Positions 36,504 through 45,033 of a DNA stretch of 64,000 bases are shown piece after piece; within the stretch, counting starts at the first letter, position 1, and each line of letters starts with the position of its first letter. The translations under genes were made by a program, and so were the position numbers. Below the pieces are notes generated by a model. It ran no database searches. It worked only from the letters and a program-made list of their open reading frames with translations, and was not told where the DNA came from. The stretch lies in NCBI GenBank assembly GCA_002351725.1, contig DEHD01000040.1, forward strand, positions 47,597 through 111,596, in the 5' to 3' direction. This DNA is from Prevotella sp. UBA2809. GTDB lineage: Bacteria; Bacteroidota; Bacteroidia; Bacteroidales; Bacteroidaceae.

Positions 36504-38012
36504 ATGGAAATAGTTAAGAAATGCGAATGGTGTCACAAAACATTCATTGGTCAGATGGTCACTGCAAGGTTTTGCAGCAGTAAATGCTGTGATCAAGCAT
36601 ACAGGTACAAGAGGAAGGTGCAGTCAGGCAAGTACACTCCTGCCGATAGCAATATCGATTTGAGTACCTTATCACGAAGAGTTGATGAGCGGAAGCACTT
36701 CAATGACACGCTGAAGGATAAACAGTTTCTTTCTCCCTCAGAGGCAGCAAAGCTTCTGGGTGTTTGCCGAAGTACAATCTACAACTATCTTGCGCTACAA
36801 GAATTAAGGGCAAAGCAGTTTCGAGGAAAGACTATTATCAGAAGGAGTGACATTGAAAAACTCTTCGATGAAGCCCCATCTTATAAGAAGCGAGGCAACA
36901 TCCAAAAGGGAAAGAAAAATCAAAATGACTATTATTCTCTTAAGGAAATGATGGAGAAATTCAAAATCAGCAAACGGACGGTATTCCGTAGATGTGAACA
37001 GTTCGGTATTCCTCAAATCATTGAAGGAAGAAGAACTTTCTGGAAGAAGACTGACGTTGACGTGCATTTCGCAGAGTTGCTTGTGCAATATGACTTGAAA
37101 GACTGGTATAATGCACAGCAAATAGAGGACATATACGGCATGAAATGTGCTGCACTCAAGAAGTATGCCCTTCGTCATAATGTGCCACGAATCCAGTTTC
37201 AGAACATCACCTATTACTCGAAAAGCCATATTGATAATCTCAAACGACTTGCCAAGATTTCTGATGGCAACTATTACACCGTTCAGGATATTGTCAAAAG
37301 CAGCAGTTTCTCAACATCCCAAGTACGCTACTATGTCAAGAACGAAAAGCTAAGTGTGAAAAGAGTCAACGGACTACTGCTTATATTGAAGGCTGACTGG
37401 GATGCTTTCGTGAAAAGATACCAGGCAAGCCATCTCTCTGAAGCACCCAAGCAACAAGAACCCAATCCTTTCTACACCATTGATGAAATTATTGAGAAGT
37501 ACAAGGTAAAGGAAACGACCATCTATCGCATTGCCAAAGCGCAGAACATAGATGTCTTTACTATCGGGGATAAGAAATGCTTCCCCAAGACTGGCATCGA
37601 CAACTATTTCATCAAGGACAATCCCACCCCAGAACTGACAGAATGGTACTCCAGCGAAGAAATCCAATTGAAATACAACATGACTTACAAGCAAGTCACG
37701 ACTTTCGTCTGCAAGCATCATATCCCTCGAAAGTATGTCGGCACAAAGCCCTACTACTCCAAACTGCATGTTGATAAGGAGAAGAACATTCTTCAACCAG
37801 AAGACGATTTCAAGACCGTTGAGGAACTAATGTCTATGTATCAGATGACTGTCCATCAGGTAAGAGAGGTTATCCGCTTCTATCATGTGCCAAAGAAGAG
37901 GTGTGGCAAGTTCATCAAACTCAGTTTACATGATTTCAACCGTATCATTGAGGAGCGAAGGCAAGGTATTGTACCGGCTAAATGTGATGAGTTGCCAACA
38001 GATCCATCCTAA
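36504..38012 (+). CDS. Zinc-ribbon protein with seven tandem HTH units
   Basis: 502 residues, recognised only as an HTH protein of mobile elements. A zinc-ribbon-like N-terminus has CEWC (7, 10) and CSSKC (24, 28). Then seven excisionase/MerR-like units start near residues 75, 143, 201, 257, 323, 381 and 436, about 60 residues apart. Each opens with an aromatic-rich lead and an (S/T)xxE-like turn: FLSPSEAAKLLGVCRSTIYNYL, YYSLKEMMEKFKISKRTVFRR, FYTIDEIIEKYKVKETTIYRI and so on. Units diverge in the recognition helix. The 10-bp tandem repeats lie just upstream. It may organise element DNA or act as recombination directionality factor; both are inference. Confidence 0.75.
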   Translation: MEIVKKCEWCHKTFIGQMVTARFCSSKCCDQAYRYKRKVQSGKYTPADSNIDLSTLSRRVDERKHFNDTLKDKQFLSPSEAAKLLGVCRSTIYNYLALQELRAKQFRGKTIIRRSDIEKLFDEAPSYKKRGNIQKGKKNQNDYYSLKEMMEKFKISKRTVFRRCEQFGIPQIIEGRRTFWKKTDVDVHFAELLVQYDLKDWYNAQQIEDIYGMKCAALKKYALRHNVPRIQFQNITYYSKSHIDNLKRLAKISDGNYYTVQDIVKSSSFSTSQVRYYVKNEKLSVKRVNGLLLILKADWDAFVKRYQASHLSEAPKQQEPNPFYTIDEIIEKYKVKETTIYRIAKAQNIDVFTIGDKKCFPKTGIDNYFIKDNPTPELTEWYSSEEIQLKYNMTYKQVTTFVCKHHIPRKYVGTKPYYSKLHVDKEKNILQPEDDFKTVEELMSMYQMTVHQVREVIRFYHVPKKRCGKFIKLSLHDFNRIIEERRQGIVPAKCDELPTDPS

Positions 38013-38015
38013 AAT

Positions 38016-38079
38016 CCAGTTTATTGTAAGTTTATGGCGGTATAAGGATATACTGACGATACACTCCCTAATTTTGCAG
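38016..38079 (+). promoter_or_regulatory. Shared 64-bp control region, copy 1 (integrase)
   Basis: Matches 40308-40371 over its full length: CCAGTTTATT, GTTTAT(G/A)GCGGTAT, GGATATAC and TTTGCAGC in the same order. Contains an imperfect dyad CGGTAT...ATACTG (38038-38055) and the -7 box TAATTTTG (38069-38076). Probably the operator and promoter for the integrase gene. Confidence 0.7.
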
Positions 38080-38125
38080 CCAGATTTTCAAAATAGAAGT
38101 ATAACGCATTAAAAAATAAAGCATT

Positions 38126-39238
38126 ATGAACACAAGTAACACTTGCACCAAGGTAACCGTTCGCCAGGCAAAGCTCAAAAACGGCATGATTTCACTCTAT
38201 TTGGATTACTACCCTGCAATCCGCAATCCCAAGACGATGAAAATGTCTCGACGCGAATATCTTGGAATCTACATCTATGCCAACCCTCAGAACCAGATGG
38301 AGGCTGATTTTAACAAGGACATGTGCATGAAAGCAGAAGGTATTCGCTGCATGCGTGTGCAGTCTCTCATTAACGAACAGTTTGGATTTCTCGACAAGAC
38401 AAAACAAAAGGCTGATTTCCTTGCATACTTCAAGGAGAAATGCAGAGTGAAGCACGACAGATGGGGTATTGTGTACAAGCATTTCTCCAAGTACGTCAAC
38501 GGGAAATGCACTTTTGGACAAGTTACTGTCGAGCTATGCCGTGGGTTCCGTGAGTATCTTCTCAATGTACATCAGCTGAAGCACACCAAACAGATGCTAA
38601 GTCAGAATTCCGCCGCCAGTTACTATTCCACCTTCAGAGAACTGTTATATCTAGCCTACAGGGAGAAGTGGCTCAATGAGAATATCAGCGAGTATCTTGA
38701 CAAGATTGACACGCTTGATACACGCAAGGAATCGCTTACTCTTGATGAGTTGAAGAAGTTGAATCAGACACCATGCAAAATTCCCACAGTAAAACAGGCT
38801 ACACTGTTTGCGGGTTTGACAGGCTTACGTATTAGTGACGTTCTAAGACTGAAGTGGGAAAATCTTCGTATTGGTAACGATGGTGGTTATGTAATCCAGT
38901 ATCGCATCAAGAAAACTGGTGCCGAAGAAACTCTTCCTATTAGCAATGAAGCCTATGAGCTTTGCGGTGAACGCAGTACGGGTACGGTGTTCAAAAAACT
39001 CAGCTACAGTATTGTAAGCTATACTTTGAAGGAATGGGTAAAGGCAGCTGGCATAGACAAGCACATCACCTTCCACTGCTTGCGTCGCACTTTTGCCTCC
39101 CTTGAAGTAAGTATGGGTACCAGCATCTATACCGTTTCAAAGATGCTTGGGCATAAAAATGTGGCAACAACACAGATATATGCAGACGTGAACGATGCCA
39201 ACAAGCGTAAGGCTTCTGAACTCATTTCTCTGAAATAG
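38126..39238 (+). CDS. int: Tyrosine recombinase (integrase)
   Basis: 370 residues. N-terminal arm-binding and SAM-like core-binding domains (~1-200), catalytic domain after ~205. Catalytic residues are visible: Arg in FAGLTGLRISDVLRL, Lys in IQYRIKKTGAEETLP, His-x-x-Arg in ITFHCLRRTFASLE, His and the Tyr nucleophile in MLGHKNVATTQIYADV. Likely integrates and excises the element; the candidate core is the mnmE 3' end. The promoter region is duplicated before the excisionase-like gene, so both may answer to one regulator. Confidence 0.93.
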   Translation: MNTSNTCTKVTVRQAKLKNGMISLYLDYYPAIRNPKTMKMSRREYLGIYIYANPQNQMEADFNKDMCMKAEGIRCMRVQSLINEQFGFLDKTKQKADFLAYFKEKCRVKHDRWGIVYKHFSKYVNGKCTFGQVTVELCRGFREYLLNVHQLKHTKQMLSQNSAASYYSTFRELLYLAYREKWLNENISEYLDKIDTLDTRKESLTLDELKKLNQTPCKIPTVKQATLFAGLTGLRISDVLRLKWENLRIGNDGGYVIQYRIKKTGAEETLPISNEAYELCGERSTGTVFKKLSYSIVSYTLKEWVKAAGIDKHITFHCLRRTFASLEVSMGTSIYTVSKMLGHKNVATTQIYADVNDANKRKASELISLK

Positions 39239-39355
39239 TAGAGCATACGAAATCATTAACTATCAACTCCTATCATCCTTTGTCTCAGGCAATTATGAGA
39301 TAAAGGATAAGACTTGATTTTGTGAATGAAAAGTATATTTTTAGCACAAATCATT

Positions 39356-39410
39356 ACTCGTTATCACTAAAAAGCAGTACCTTTGCAGTCAACTTTTTAG
39401 GATAACGAGT
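39356..39410. promoter_or_regulatory. Promoter inside a perfect 10-bp dyad
   Basis: ACTCGTTATC (39356-39365) and GATAACGAGT (39401-39410) are exact inverted repeats flanking the -7 box TACCTTTG (39378-39385). ATG follows at 39412. The transcript would contain only the right arm, so a DNA operator is more likely than an RNA hairpin. Confidence 0.7.
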
Positions 39411-39411
39411 T

Positions 39412-40266
39412 ATGAATATCGACGAGTATTTTCACAAGACACTGTTTGCAAGCACTATTATAATTGGGCCTGCTTTAGCAATGACGCTACCATTTGTGTA
39501 CTGGGTTCAGTACAGAGACATGCTGTTTTTCCCTAGTTTCCTTTACTATGTGACGGGAACAGGCTGTATTTCTGCAATGTTGTACTTCGGCTTATACGTT
39601 ATGCCAGATAGCTTGAAAAGGCTAAAGGGAAAGAAAAAGCCAGCCAAACAGTTACTTCTTCTCCCACCACCAGCTACTTTCGTTGAAGAAAGCAAGCCTT
39701 CAGAAGAATATCATACAGCGGAGCCTAATATATATAATAAGGTGGAAGAAGTACCACCAATTCTTTCCCCTTCTGTTCCTGAAACGATTAGTAAAGCCCA
39801 GCAAGAAGAGACTGCGATGTATAAGAAACTCTACTATACTTACGTGGAGAAATACGTAAGGAAGAATCTGCCCGTTGAGGATGCCCAGATAGTATTGGAG
39901 GATATTTACCTGACTATTGATAATCGGGCATTAGATCTGATTGTGGATGGACGTAAGACTCGTCTTCCCTTTGAGGTTAAGGCTACATCAAAATTCAGTT
40001 CTCTTAATACAGAAGACATATACCACATTGGCTTTGTCGTGAAGTTCTTCCTCAAAAAGTCTAATGTCTTTGGAGCGACTTTCATAAAAGAAGTATTCCC
40101 CAACCAGTTGAGAGAGGTAGAATTCAGCACCGTTACAACAAAGTTGACTTCAAGCGAGTCGAAAAATCCATCTATTCCAATCCCTAAAGTATGTTGGGGT
40201 GACAACCGCAGTATATCGAAGAAATTCGGCGGTCATATTACAGAAGAACTTATCAAACAAATATAA
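39412..40266 (+). CDS. Membrane-anchored protein of unknown function
   Basis: 284 residues; not recognised. Two hydrophobic segments near the N-terminus (~12-32 and ~38-62), then a Pro/Glu-rich linker (~75-130) and a soluble C-terminal domain: YVEKYVRKNLPVEDAQIVLEDIYLTIDNRALDL and FGATFIKEVFPNQLREVEFSTVTTKL. The topology suggests both ends cytoplasmic. Placed between integrase and excisionase-like gene with its own dyad-flanked promoter; possibly an element-borne regulator or surface/entry function, but nothing in the sequence proves it. Confidence 0.6.
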   Translation: MNIDEYFHKTLFASTIIIGPALAMTLPFVYWVQYRDMLFFPSFLYYVTGTGCISAMLYFGLYVMPDSLKRLKGKKKPAKQLLLLPPPATFVEESKPSEEYHTAEPNIYNKVEEVPPILSPSVPETISKAQQEETAMYKKLYYTYVEKYVRKNLPVEDAQIVLEDIYLTIDNRALDLIVDGRKTRLPFEVKATSKFSSLNTEDIYHIGFVVKFFLKKSNVFGATFIKEVFPNQLREVEFSTVTTKLTSSESKNPSIPIPKVCWGDNRSISKKFGGHITEELIKQI

Positions 40267-40307
40267 TCAACAATCACTGGGAATAAGCTCAACAGTATAG
40301 TTTATTC

Positions 40308-40371
40308 CCAGTTTATTTTAGTTTATAGCGGTATTTGGATATACCGTTGATAAACCCTGTTCCTTTGCAGC
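40308..40371 (+). promoter_or_regulatory. Shared 64-bp control region, copy 2 (excisionase-like gene)
   Basis: Homologous to 38016-38079. Here the dyad is perfect, CGGTAT-TTGGAT-ATACCG (40329-40346), and the -7-like box is TTCCTTTG. Confidence 0.7.
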
Positions 40372-40400
40372 GATGTTCCACTAAAGGGACAGGCAAAATA

Positions 40401-40757
40401 ATGATAGAACAACAAATTCAGAATCTGACAGAGAAAGTCGATCAGCTTACCCAACTCGTTTATGAGTTGTCTAGAATGACTACTCCTATTGAGCAGTCAT
40501 CAGTATCTAACCGCCATGTCCTCACCGACATTCAAGGAGCCATGCGAATTACCGGTAAGGCAAAGCCCACCATCTACGCCAATGCCCGTAAAGGTATCAT
40601 CCCCAACTACAAAAGAGGTAACAAACTCTACTTCTACGAGGATGAACTCTATAAATGGATTGAGGGAGGGAAACAAGACTGCTATGGCATCAATTCCGAG
40701 GAGATGCTGAAAGAGATTCGGCAGCGAGTTCATCATCTGCCAAGTAATAACCGCTAA
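40401..40757 (+). CDS. Excisionase-like HTH protein (DUF3853 type)
   Basis: 118 residues from ATG 40401 (MIEQQIQNLTEKVDQLTQLV). An upstream in-frame TTG at 40335 lies within the promoter and is rejected. A short N-terminal coiled coil is followed by an HTH_17/excisionase domain: VLTDIQGAMRITGKAKPTIYANARKGIIPNYKRGNKLYFYEDELYKWIEGGK. Such proteins bend DNA at att sites or control element genes. Stop overlaps the start of the DUF3987 gene. Confidence 0.82.
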   Translation: MIEQQIQNLTEKVDQLTQLVYELSRMTTPIEQSSVSNRHVLTDIQGAMRITGKAKPTIYANARKGIIPNYKRGNKLYFYEDELYKWIEGGKQDCYGINSEEMLKEIRQRVHHLPSNNR

Positions 40758-41971
40758 TGGCCTGTACTATGATTAACCAGCAATGTTTACCCTTTGAGTG
40801 TTTGCAGGTGGAGATTCAAGACATCATCAAGAACTTTGTTGATGTCTATCAGTGTGATGCAGACATCGTTATCACAACCATCTATGCCATTGTGAGTATT
40901 GCCGTCAACAAGTCTATCAAACTGTTTGACGGCAAATACACAAACTATCCCTCTATGTGGATATGTCATGTAGCACCCAGCGGCAGCAATAAGAGTGCCC
41001 CTGTGAAGATGCTATACAAGCCTATCAATGAACTGAACGAAGAAGCAGTGATGGCATATTATGAAGAACTACGAAATACTGATAGGGACGATGGAACCAA
41101 CAAACCGAAACCCATCTGTAAGAAGCTGTCACTCACTGACACCACCCCTGAAGCTATCTACAAAGCACTATCCTTTATGCCACAGATGATATACCGTGAT
41201 GAGATCAAAGGAATGATAGACGACTTTGACCGCTATAACCGTAGTGGCATCATCAGTAACATGCTCTCCATCTGGGATAGTACCAGTTTCTGCATCGACC
41301 GTAAAACGGAAGACCCAGTTTTCATCAGAGAGCCATTCCTGGATATTCTTGGCGGCATCCAACCAGGGCTGTTAAAGTCGACATTCGGCAATCCTCAGTT
41401 GATGGTCAGTGGCTTTAACCAGCGTATTCTATTTGTTTATCCCGATAAGGTTCCAGTCACGTACTATTCAGACAAACAACTCTCTGAAAGCATTATGCCT
41501 TACTGGACTGATTTCATAAGGGAACTGTTGAAGGTAGAGCCAACGGAACTAACCCTTTCCCCTGAGGCTAAAGATTTCTATTGCACTTACTACAACATGT
41601 TGCAAGACAAAAAGTCCTCAGCCGATGACTACATGCAGTATGTCTATAGTAAGTTGCAGATTATCATCCTCCGTTGGACTATCGTCACCCATCTGTTATG
41701 GGAGAAAACTTTTGATTACTATCAGAAAGATATTATCTCTGGTGATGAAATGATTCACTCAGTTCAGTGTATGCTCTATTTCGAGAGTGCTGCCGAGAAG
41801 GTCTATCAGGAGATTTGCGGTGGAATGTATCAGGGCTACACCAAGGAACAGAGCCTGAAGATTATCTATAACACCTATGGCGGTGAGGTTAATCTACAGA
41901 AACTGGCTGATGCTCTGGGCTGTTCTCGCCAGTATGTGAGCAAGGCGGTCAACAAGAAAGACCTAAGTTGA
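40757..41971 (+). CDS. DUF3987 P-loop protein of mobile element
   Basis: 404 residues. P-loop-like HVAPSGSNKSAPVKMLY near residue 75, which departs from the canonical GKS (here NKS), then IYRDEIKGMIDDFDRY and FLDILGGIQPGLLKSTFG characteristic of DUF3987 proteins. A C-terminal wHTH-like end has LQKLADALGCSRQYVSKAVNK. Related proteins are primase- or helicase-like replication proteins of Bacteroidota elements; here the N-terminal primase part is missing. ATPase activity is uncertain given the altered P-loop. A larger DUF3987 protein is at 60688-63225. Confidence 0.78.
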   Translation: MACTMINQQCLPFECLQVEIQDIIKNFVDVYQCDADIVITTIYAIVSIAVNKSIKLFDGKYTNYPSMWICHVAPSGSNKSAPVKMLYKPINELNEEAVMAYYEELRNTDRDDGTNKPKPICKKLSLTDTTPEAIYKALSFMPQMIYRDEIKGMIDDFDRYNRSGIISNMLSIWDSTSFCIDRKTEDPVFIREPFLDILGGIQPGLLKSTFGNPQLMVSGFNQRILFVYPDKVPVTYYSDKQLSESIMPYWTDFIRELLKVEPTELTLSPEAKDFYCTYYNMLQDKKSSADDYMQYVYSKLQIIILRWTIVTHLLWEKTFDYYQKDIISGDEMIHSVQCMLYFESAAEKVYQEICGGMYQGYTKEQSLKIIYNTYGGEVNLQKLADALGCSRQYVSKAVNKKDLS

Positions 41972-42095
41972 CAGGTTGCGCTAAAATTTAAAGTTATGCA
42001 CTGGTTATCAACAATATACACATCAAAAAGCCGCAACCTCGCAACCTTTGCATCGAATATGGCAGACAAAAGCCCTCCGCAGGAGTTCTCTGCCA

Positions 42096-42196
42096 CTCTT
42101 CCTTAGAAGGGTGGTAGCCCACTAGCACCCTAAAGAGTGCACATGGGCTCAGGGAAGCATTCCCTAAGAACCTTTCCACAAGGGCTTCGCCCCTTG
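42096..42196 (+). other. oriT-like region with three inverted repeats
   Basis: The 268-base gap before the MobV gene has three compact inverted repeats. IR1: CTCTT...AAGAG enclosing AGGGTG...CACCCT (42096-42137). IR2: AGGGAA-GCA-TTCCCT (42151-42165). IR3: CAAGGG-CTTCGC-CCCTTG (42179-42196). Position and structure fit a transfer origin; the nick site cannot be read. Confidence 0.5.
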
Positions 42197-42240
42197 ACCC
42201 CATCTTTTGAAACATCAATCACTAAAGCAAGAAAAACAAT

Positions 42241-43578
42241 ATGGCAAAAAAGACATGCATACATTTCGACCCTGTTAAACCAGGGTGTGAGATTCACAAT
42301 TGGCGTATGAAGGAACTTGACTATGTCATCAACGAACTTACACCAAACAACGAACACTGGGTTGATCCTCGATACGCAGGAAAGACCTTATCAGATATTC
42401 GCAAAGAAATCGCAGAACGCTATCAGGCCACCGTTGGACAGAAAATGCAGGCAAAAGCAGCTCCTATCCGTGAGGCAGCTGTCGTCATCAAGCCTGATAC
42501 TACGATGGCTGACCTGCAACTGTTGGCAAAGCAACTTGAAAAAGAGTTTGGCATCAAGTGTATTCAGATTCATATCCATAGGGATGAAGGTTTCAACAAA
42601 ACCAATCCTGACCCTTCGAAGTTGAACCTGCATGCTCATTTTGTGGCAGATTGGACACACGATGACGGCACTTCACTACGTCTGGGACGTCCGGATACCT
42701 CAAGAATGCAGACCGTCGCGGCTGAATGTCTCAAGATGGAACGTGGCAGCAGTTCTAACGTAAAACACCTCAATGCCATACAGTACAAGGAGAAAAAAGC
42801 TCTTGAAAATATCTCTTCCCTTAGGTCGCTTGTCCGCAAGTCTTTCCTCTCCAAGGATGCTAAGAATGCACTCTACAAGAAAATCGACCAACTCGTAGAG
42901 GATCTAAAGGCAGACCCATTGAACATCGAACTTCAGCAACAAGTGGAACAACTGACTGAAAAAGTCTTGCAACTTCAGGCGGATATAGAGCGACGGAAGC
43001 AACTACATGAACAGGATCAAAAAGTCATTTCGGCTTTAAGGGATGAAAACAAGCTATTGCGTAACAACAATAAACAGAGTGCAGCCCTAAACGAGAAGGC
43101 TCATAAGGAGATTGACAGCCTACGTAAAGAAAACATGGATCTGAAGCGCAAGGCATATCCAGAACGTTATGTCCTACCCTCCTTCATCGATGTAGAAGCC
43201 ACCCATGCCTATAAGGACAAACAGGGGCAGTGCCATATCATGATGAAGTTTACAGGTGGCTCCAAGGAATACAAGGAGAAAATGAGCAACGAGGACTTTG
43301 TGGCTTTCAAAAACGGTAGTTTGACGAAAGAAGAGGTTATAGCCAAATACCACAAGCCACGCATCGAAGCCTATATCCGTAAAGAATTTTCGAGACCCGA
43401 CAAACGCTCCGCTGCTATATCCCTCATAGAGAAAACAATATTCAGCTACATGAAGCTCTACTCCAGTTCCACTTTTGTTCCATCATCTAATGGTGATAAT
43501 AACCCACGCAAACGTGGAAACTATGATGACATTGACGACATGAATGAAGAAGAAAGGAAAGGGAGATCATATAGATGA
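42241..43578 (+). CDS. mobV: MobV-family relaxase
   Basis: 445 residues. Relaxases nick oriT and pilot DNA during mobilisation. The MobV core is in the first ~190 residues: IQIHIHRDEGF with the metal His pair, then LNLHAHFVADWTHDDG with the third His. A long coiled coil follows (~215-300), then a positively charged C-terminal part. Mobilisation would need a conjugation system supplied in trans; none is present here, so the element is mobilisable rather than self-transmissible. Confidence 0.85.
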   Translation: MAKKTCIHFDPVKPGCEIHNWRMKELDYVINELTPNNEHWVDPRYAGKTLSDIRKEIAERYQATVGQKMQAKAAPIREAAVVIKPDTTMADLQLLAKQLEKEFGIKCIQIHIHRDEGFNKTNPDPSKLNLHAHFVADWTHDDGTSLRLGRPDTSRMQTVAAECLKMERGSSSNVKHLNAIQYKEKKALENISSLRSLVRKSFLSKDAKNALYKKIDQLVEDLKADPLNIELQQQVEQLTEKVLQLQADIERRKQLHEQDQKVISALRDENKLLRNNNKQSAALNEKAHKEIDSLRKENMDLKRKAYPERYVLPSFIDVEATHAYKDKQGQCHIMMKFTGGSKEYKEKMSNEDFVAFKNGSLTKEEVIAKYHKPRIEAYIRKEFSRPDKRSAAISLIEKTIFSYMKLYSSSTFVPSSNGDNNPRKRGNYDDIDDMNEEERKGRSYR

Positions 43579-43605
43579 TACTACCTTACATTCACATATA
43601 ATTGA

Positions 43606-43641
43606 ATCACTAGTGTCCCGTTAAGACGAGACACTAGTGAT
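43606..43641. repeat. Perfect 12-bp inverted repeat
   Basis: ATCACTAGTGTC (43606-43617), loop of 12, GACACTAGTGAT (43630-43641). Follows the MobV gene and precedes the relaxase fragment. No T run follows, so a terminator is less likely than a transposon end or recombination scar. Confidence 0.65.
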
Positions 43642-43739
43642 ATCGCGATACAATAACTTTAATGCTTTGACCTATAAAACTCAAACATAAATGCCTGTCC
43701 TTCAGTAATCTTACATACTGAATATCCTCCATTCTTAAG

Positions 43740-44635
43740 GGGATACTTATAAACAGACCTCGACACAGGACATCATAGACAGCTTTGAGTTCCAACGGCA
43801 GATGAATCCCAGAATCTCAAAACCTGTAGGCCATATTGCCCTGAGTTTTCTTCCAGAAGACAAGGACAAGTTGACAGACGAGATGATGACGAAGATTGCA
43901 AAGGAATACATGGAACTGATGGGCATCAAGGATACCCAGTTTCTCCTTGTGCGCCATTTCGATAATGGCAATCCCCATTGCCATTTGGTCTATAACCGTA
44001 TCAACAACGAGGGCAAGACCATCTCAGACCAGAACGATTTTAGGCGAAACGAACAGGTGACGAAACTGCTTAAACGAAAGTACGGGCTCACTTTTTCCAA
44101 TGGCAAGGGACATACTAAAACTGAGAGATTAAGAGGACAGGAGAAGACCAGATATGAGATTTACCGCATCGTGATGACCGCCTTACTCCAGTCCAAATCG
44201 TGGCCAGAGTTTGAGGCGGACATCAGGAAACAGGGCGTTGATGTGGAGATTGTGATGAAACGGAAGGATAGCCGAGACTACAAGGACATACAGGGTCTGC
44301 GCTTCACGAAAGACGGGCTGACATTCAAGGCTTCTCAGATAAAGCGCGACCTCACATTTGCTAATATCGTCTTGTATTTGGACGAAAATGCGAAGAAGAA
44401 ACTGGAGACCAAGACCACATATCAGCAACATACAAGGAAGAACGATGGACCCAAACTGGAGTTTAATCTAAGACAGGAAGAGCGTCAAGAGGAATCACAT
44501 CAGCACACATCTGGCTCATCTATCAGCTTCCCTTCATTGGGTTTGTTCGACACCAACAACCCCGTCTATGACCCCGAAGATGAAGATTTCCGCCGCCGGA
44601 TGCAACGTAAGAAAAAACATGCCCGAAAAATGTAA
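43740..44635 (+). pseudogene. 5'-truncated relaxase (MobB/BmgA type)
   Basis: The frame opens after a TAA at about 43735 and reads STQDIIDSFEFQRQMNPRISKPVGHIALSFLPEDK, which aligns to the interior of Bacteroides relaxases, not to their start. The family's first ~40 residues (including the GSSF...YVL start) are missing. An internal ATG at 43802 would give 277 residues, MNPRISKPVGHIALSF, but the N-terminal active-site part would be lost. HFDNGNPHCHLVYNRINNEGKTISDQNDFRR carries the HxxH-like metal motif. The C-terminus is also short. Likely a relic of an earlier element disrupted near the 12-bp inverted repeat. Confidence 0.75.
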
Positions 44636-44656
44636 GTGTTTAATGAACAAATAATA

Positions 44657-44693
44657 GGAGGAAGTGCCACAAAAAAAAATGGCAACTTCCTCC
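44657..44693. terminator. Stem-loop between convergent genes
   Basis: GGAGGAAGT-GCC pairs with GGC-A-ACTTCCTCC around an A-rich loop. Lies between the relaxase remnant and the end of the minus-strand cargo block. No typical T run, so it may act as an mRNA 3' end stabiliser. Confidence 0.5.
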
Positions 44694-44700
44694 AACTTAA

Positions 44701-45033
44701 TTACTTTATACTATCTTTATGAATCTCAAAATCTTTTATAAGTCTATCTTTTTGTGTAAACTTTTGAAGAATTGAATTTTCAAAGTAGAGTGTAGTCGTA
44801 ACGATATAGGGACAATTTGCAACACGGACTGGCTCTTTGTAATATAAGACTTCAATAGATTTTCCCTCTTTAATATAGATGTCATACATGAAAGGACGGC
44901 CAAATTCTTTCAAAATGTCCTCCTTGTGAATACCAATGCTAATGGAAATGACATCAAACCGTGATGTAGTTGGAATTGTTGCACAAGAGGAAACAATCCA
45001 AATAGTCATTAATACGGTAACAACTTTCTTCAT
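44701..45033 (-). CDS. Small lipoprotein, SmpA/OmlA-like
   Basis: 110 residues. Signal ends in a lipobox (MKKVVTVLMTIWIVSSCA). The body SISIGIHKEDILKEFGRPFMYDIYIKEGKSIEVLYY resembles the SmpA/OmlA (BamE-like) fold: a 'G.....V...lG.P' motif and beta strands. Its ATG overlaps the stop of the aerolysin-like gene by 4 bases, so the two are co-translated. It could be an immunity or chaperone partner of that protein; this is inference from position only. Confidence 0.65.
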   Translation of the reverse strand: MKKVVTVLMTIWIVSSCATIPTTSRFDVISISIGIHKEDILKEFGRPFMYDIYIKEGKSIEVLYYKEPVRVANCPYIVTTTLYFENSILQKFTQKDRLIKDFEIHKDSIK

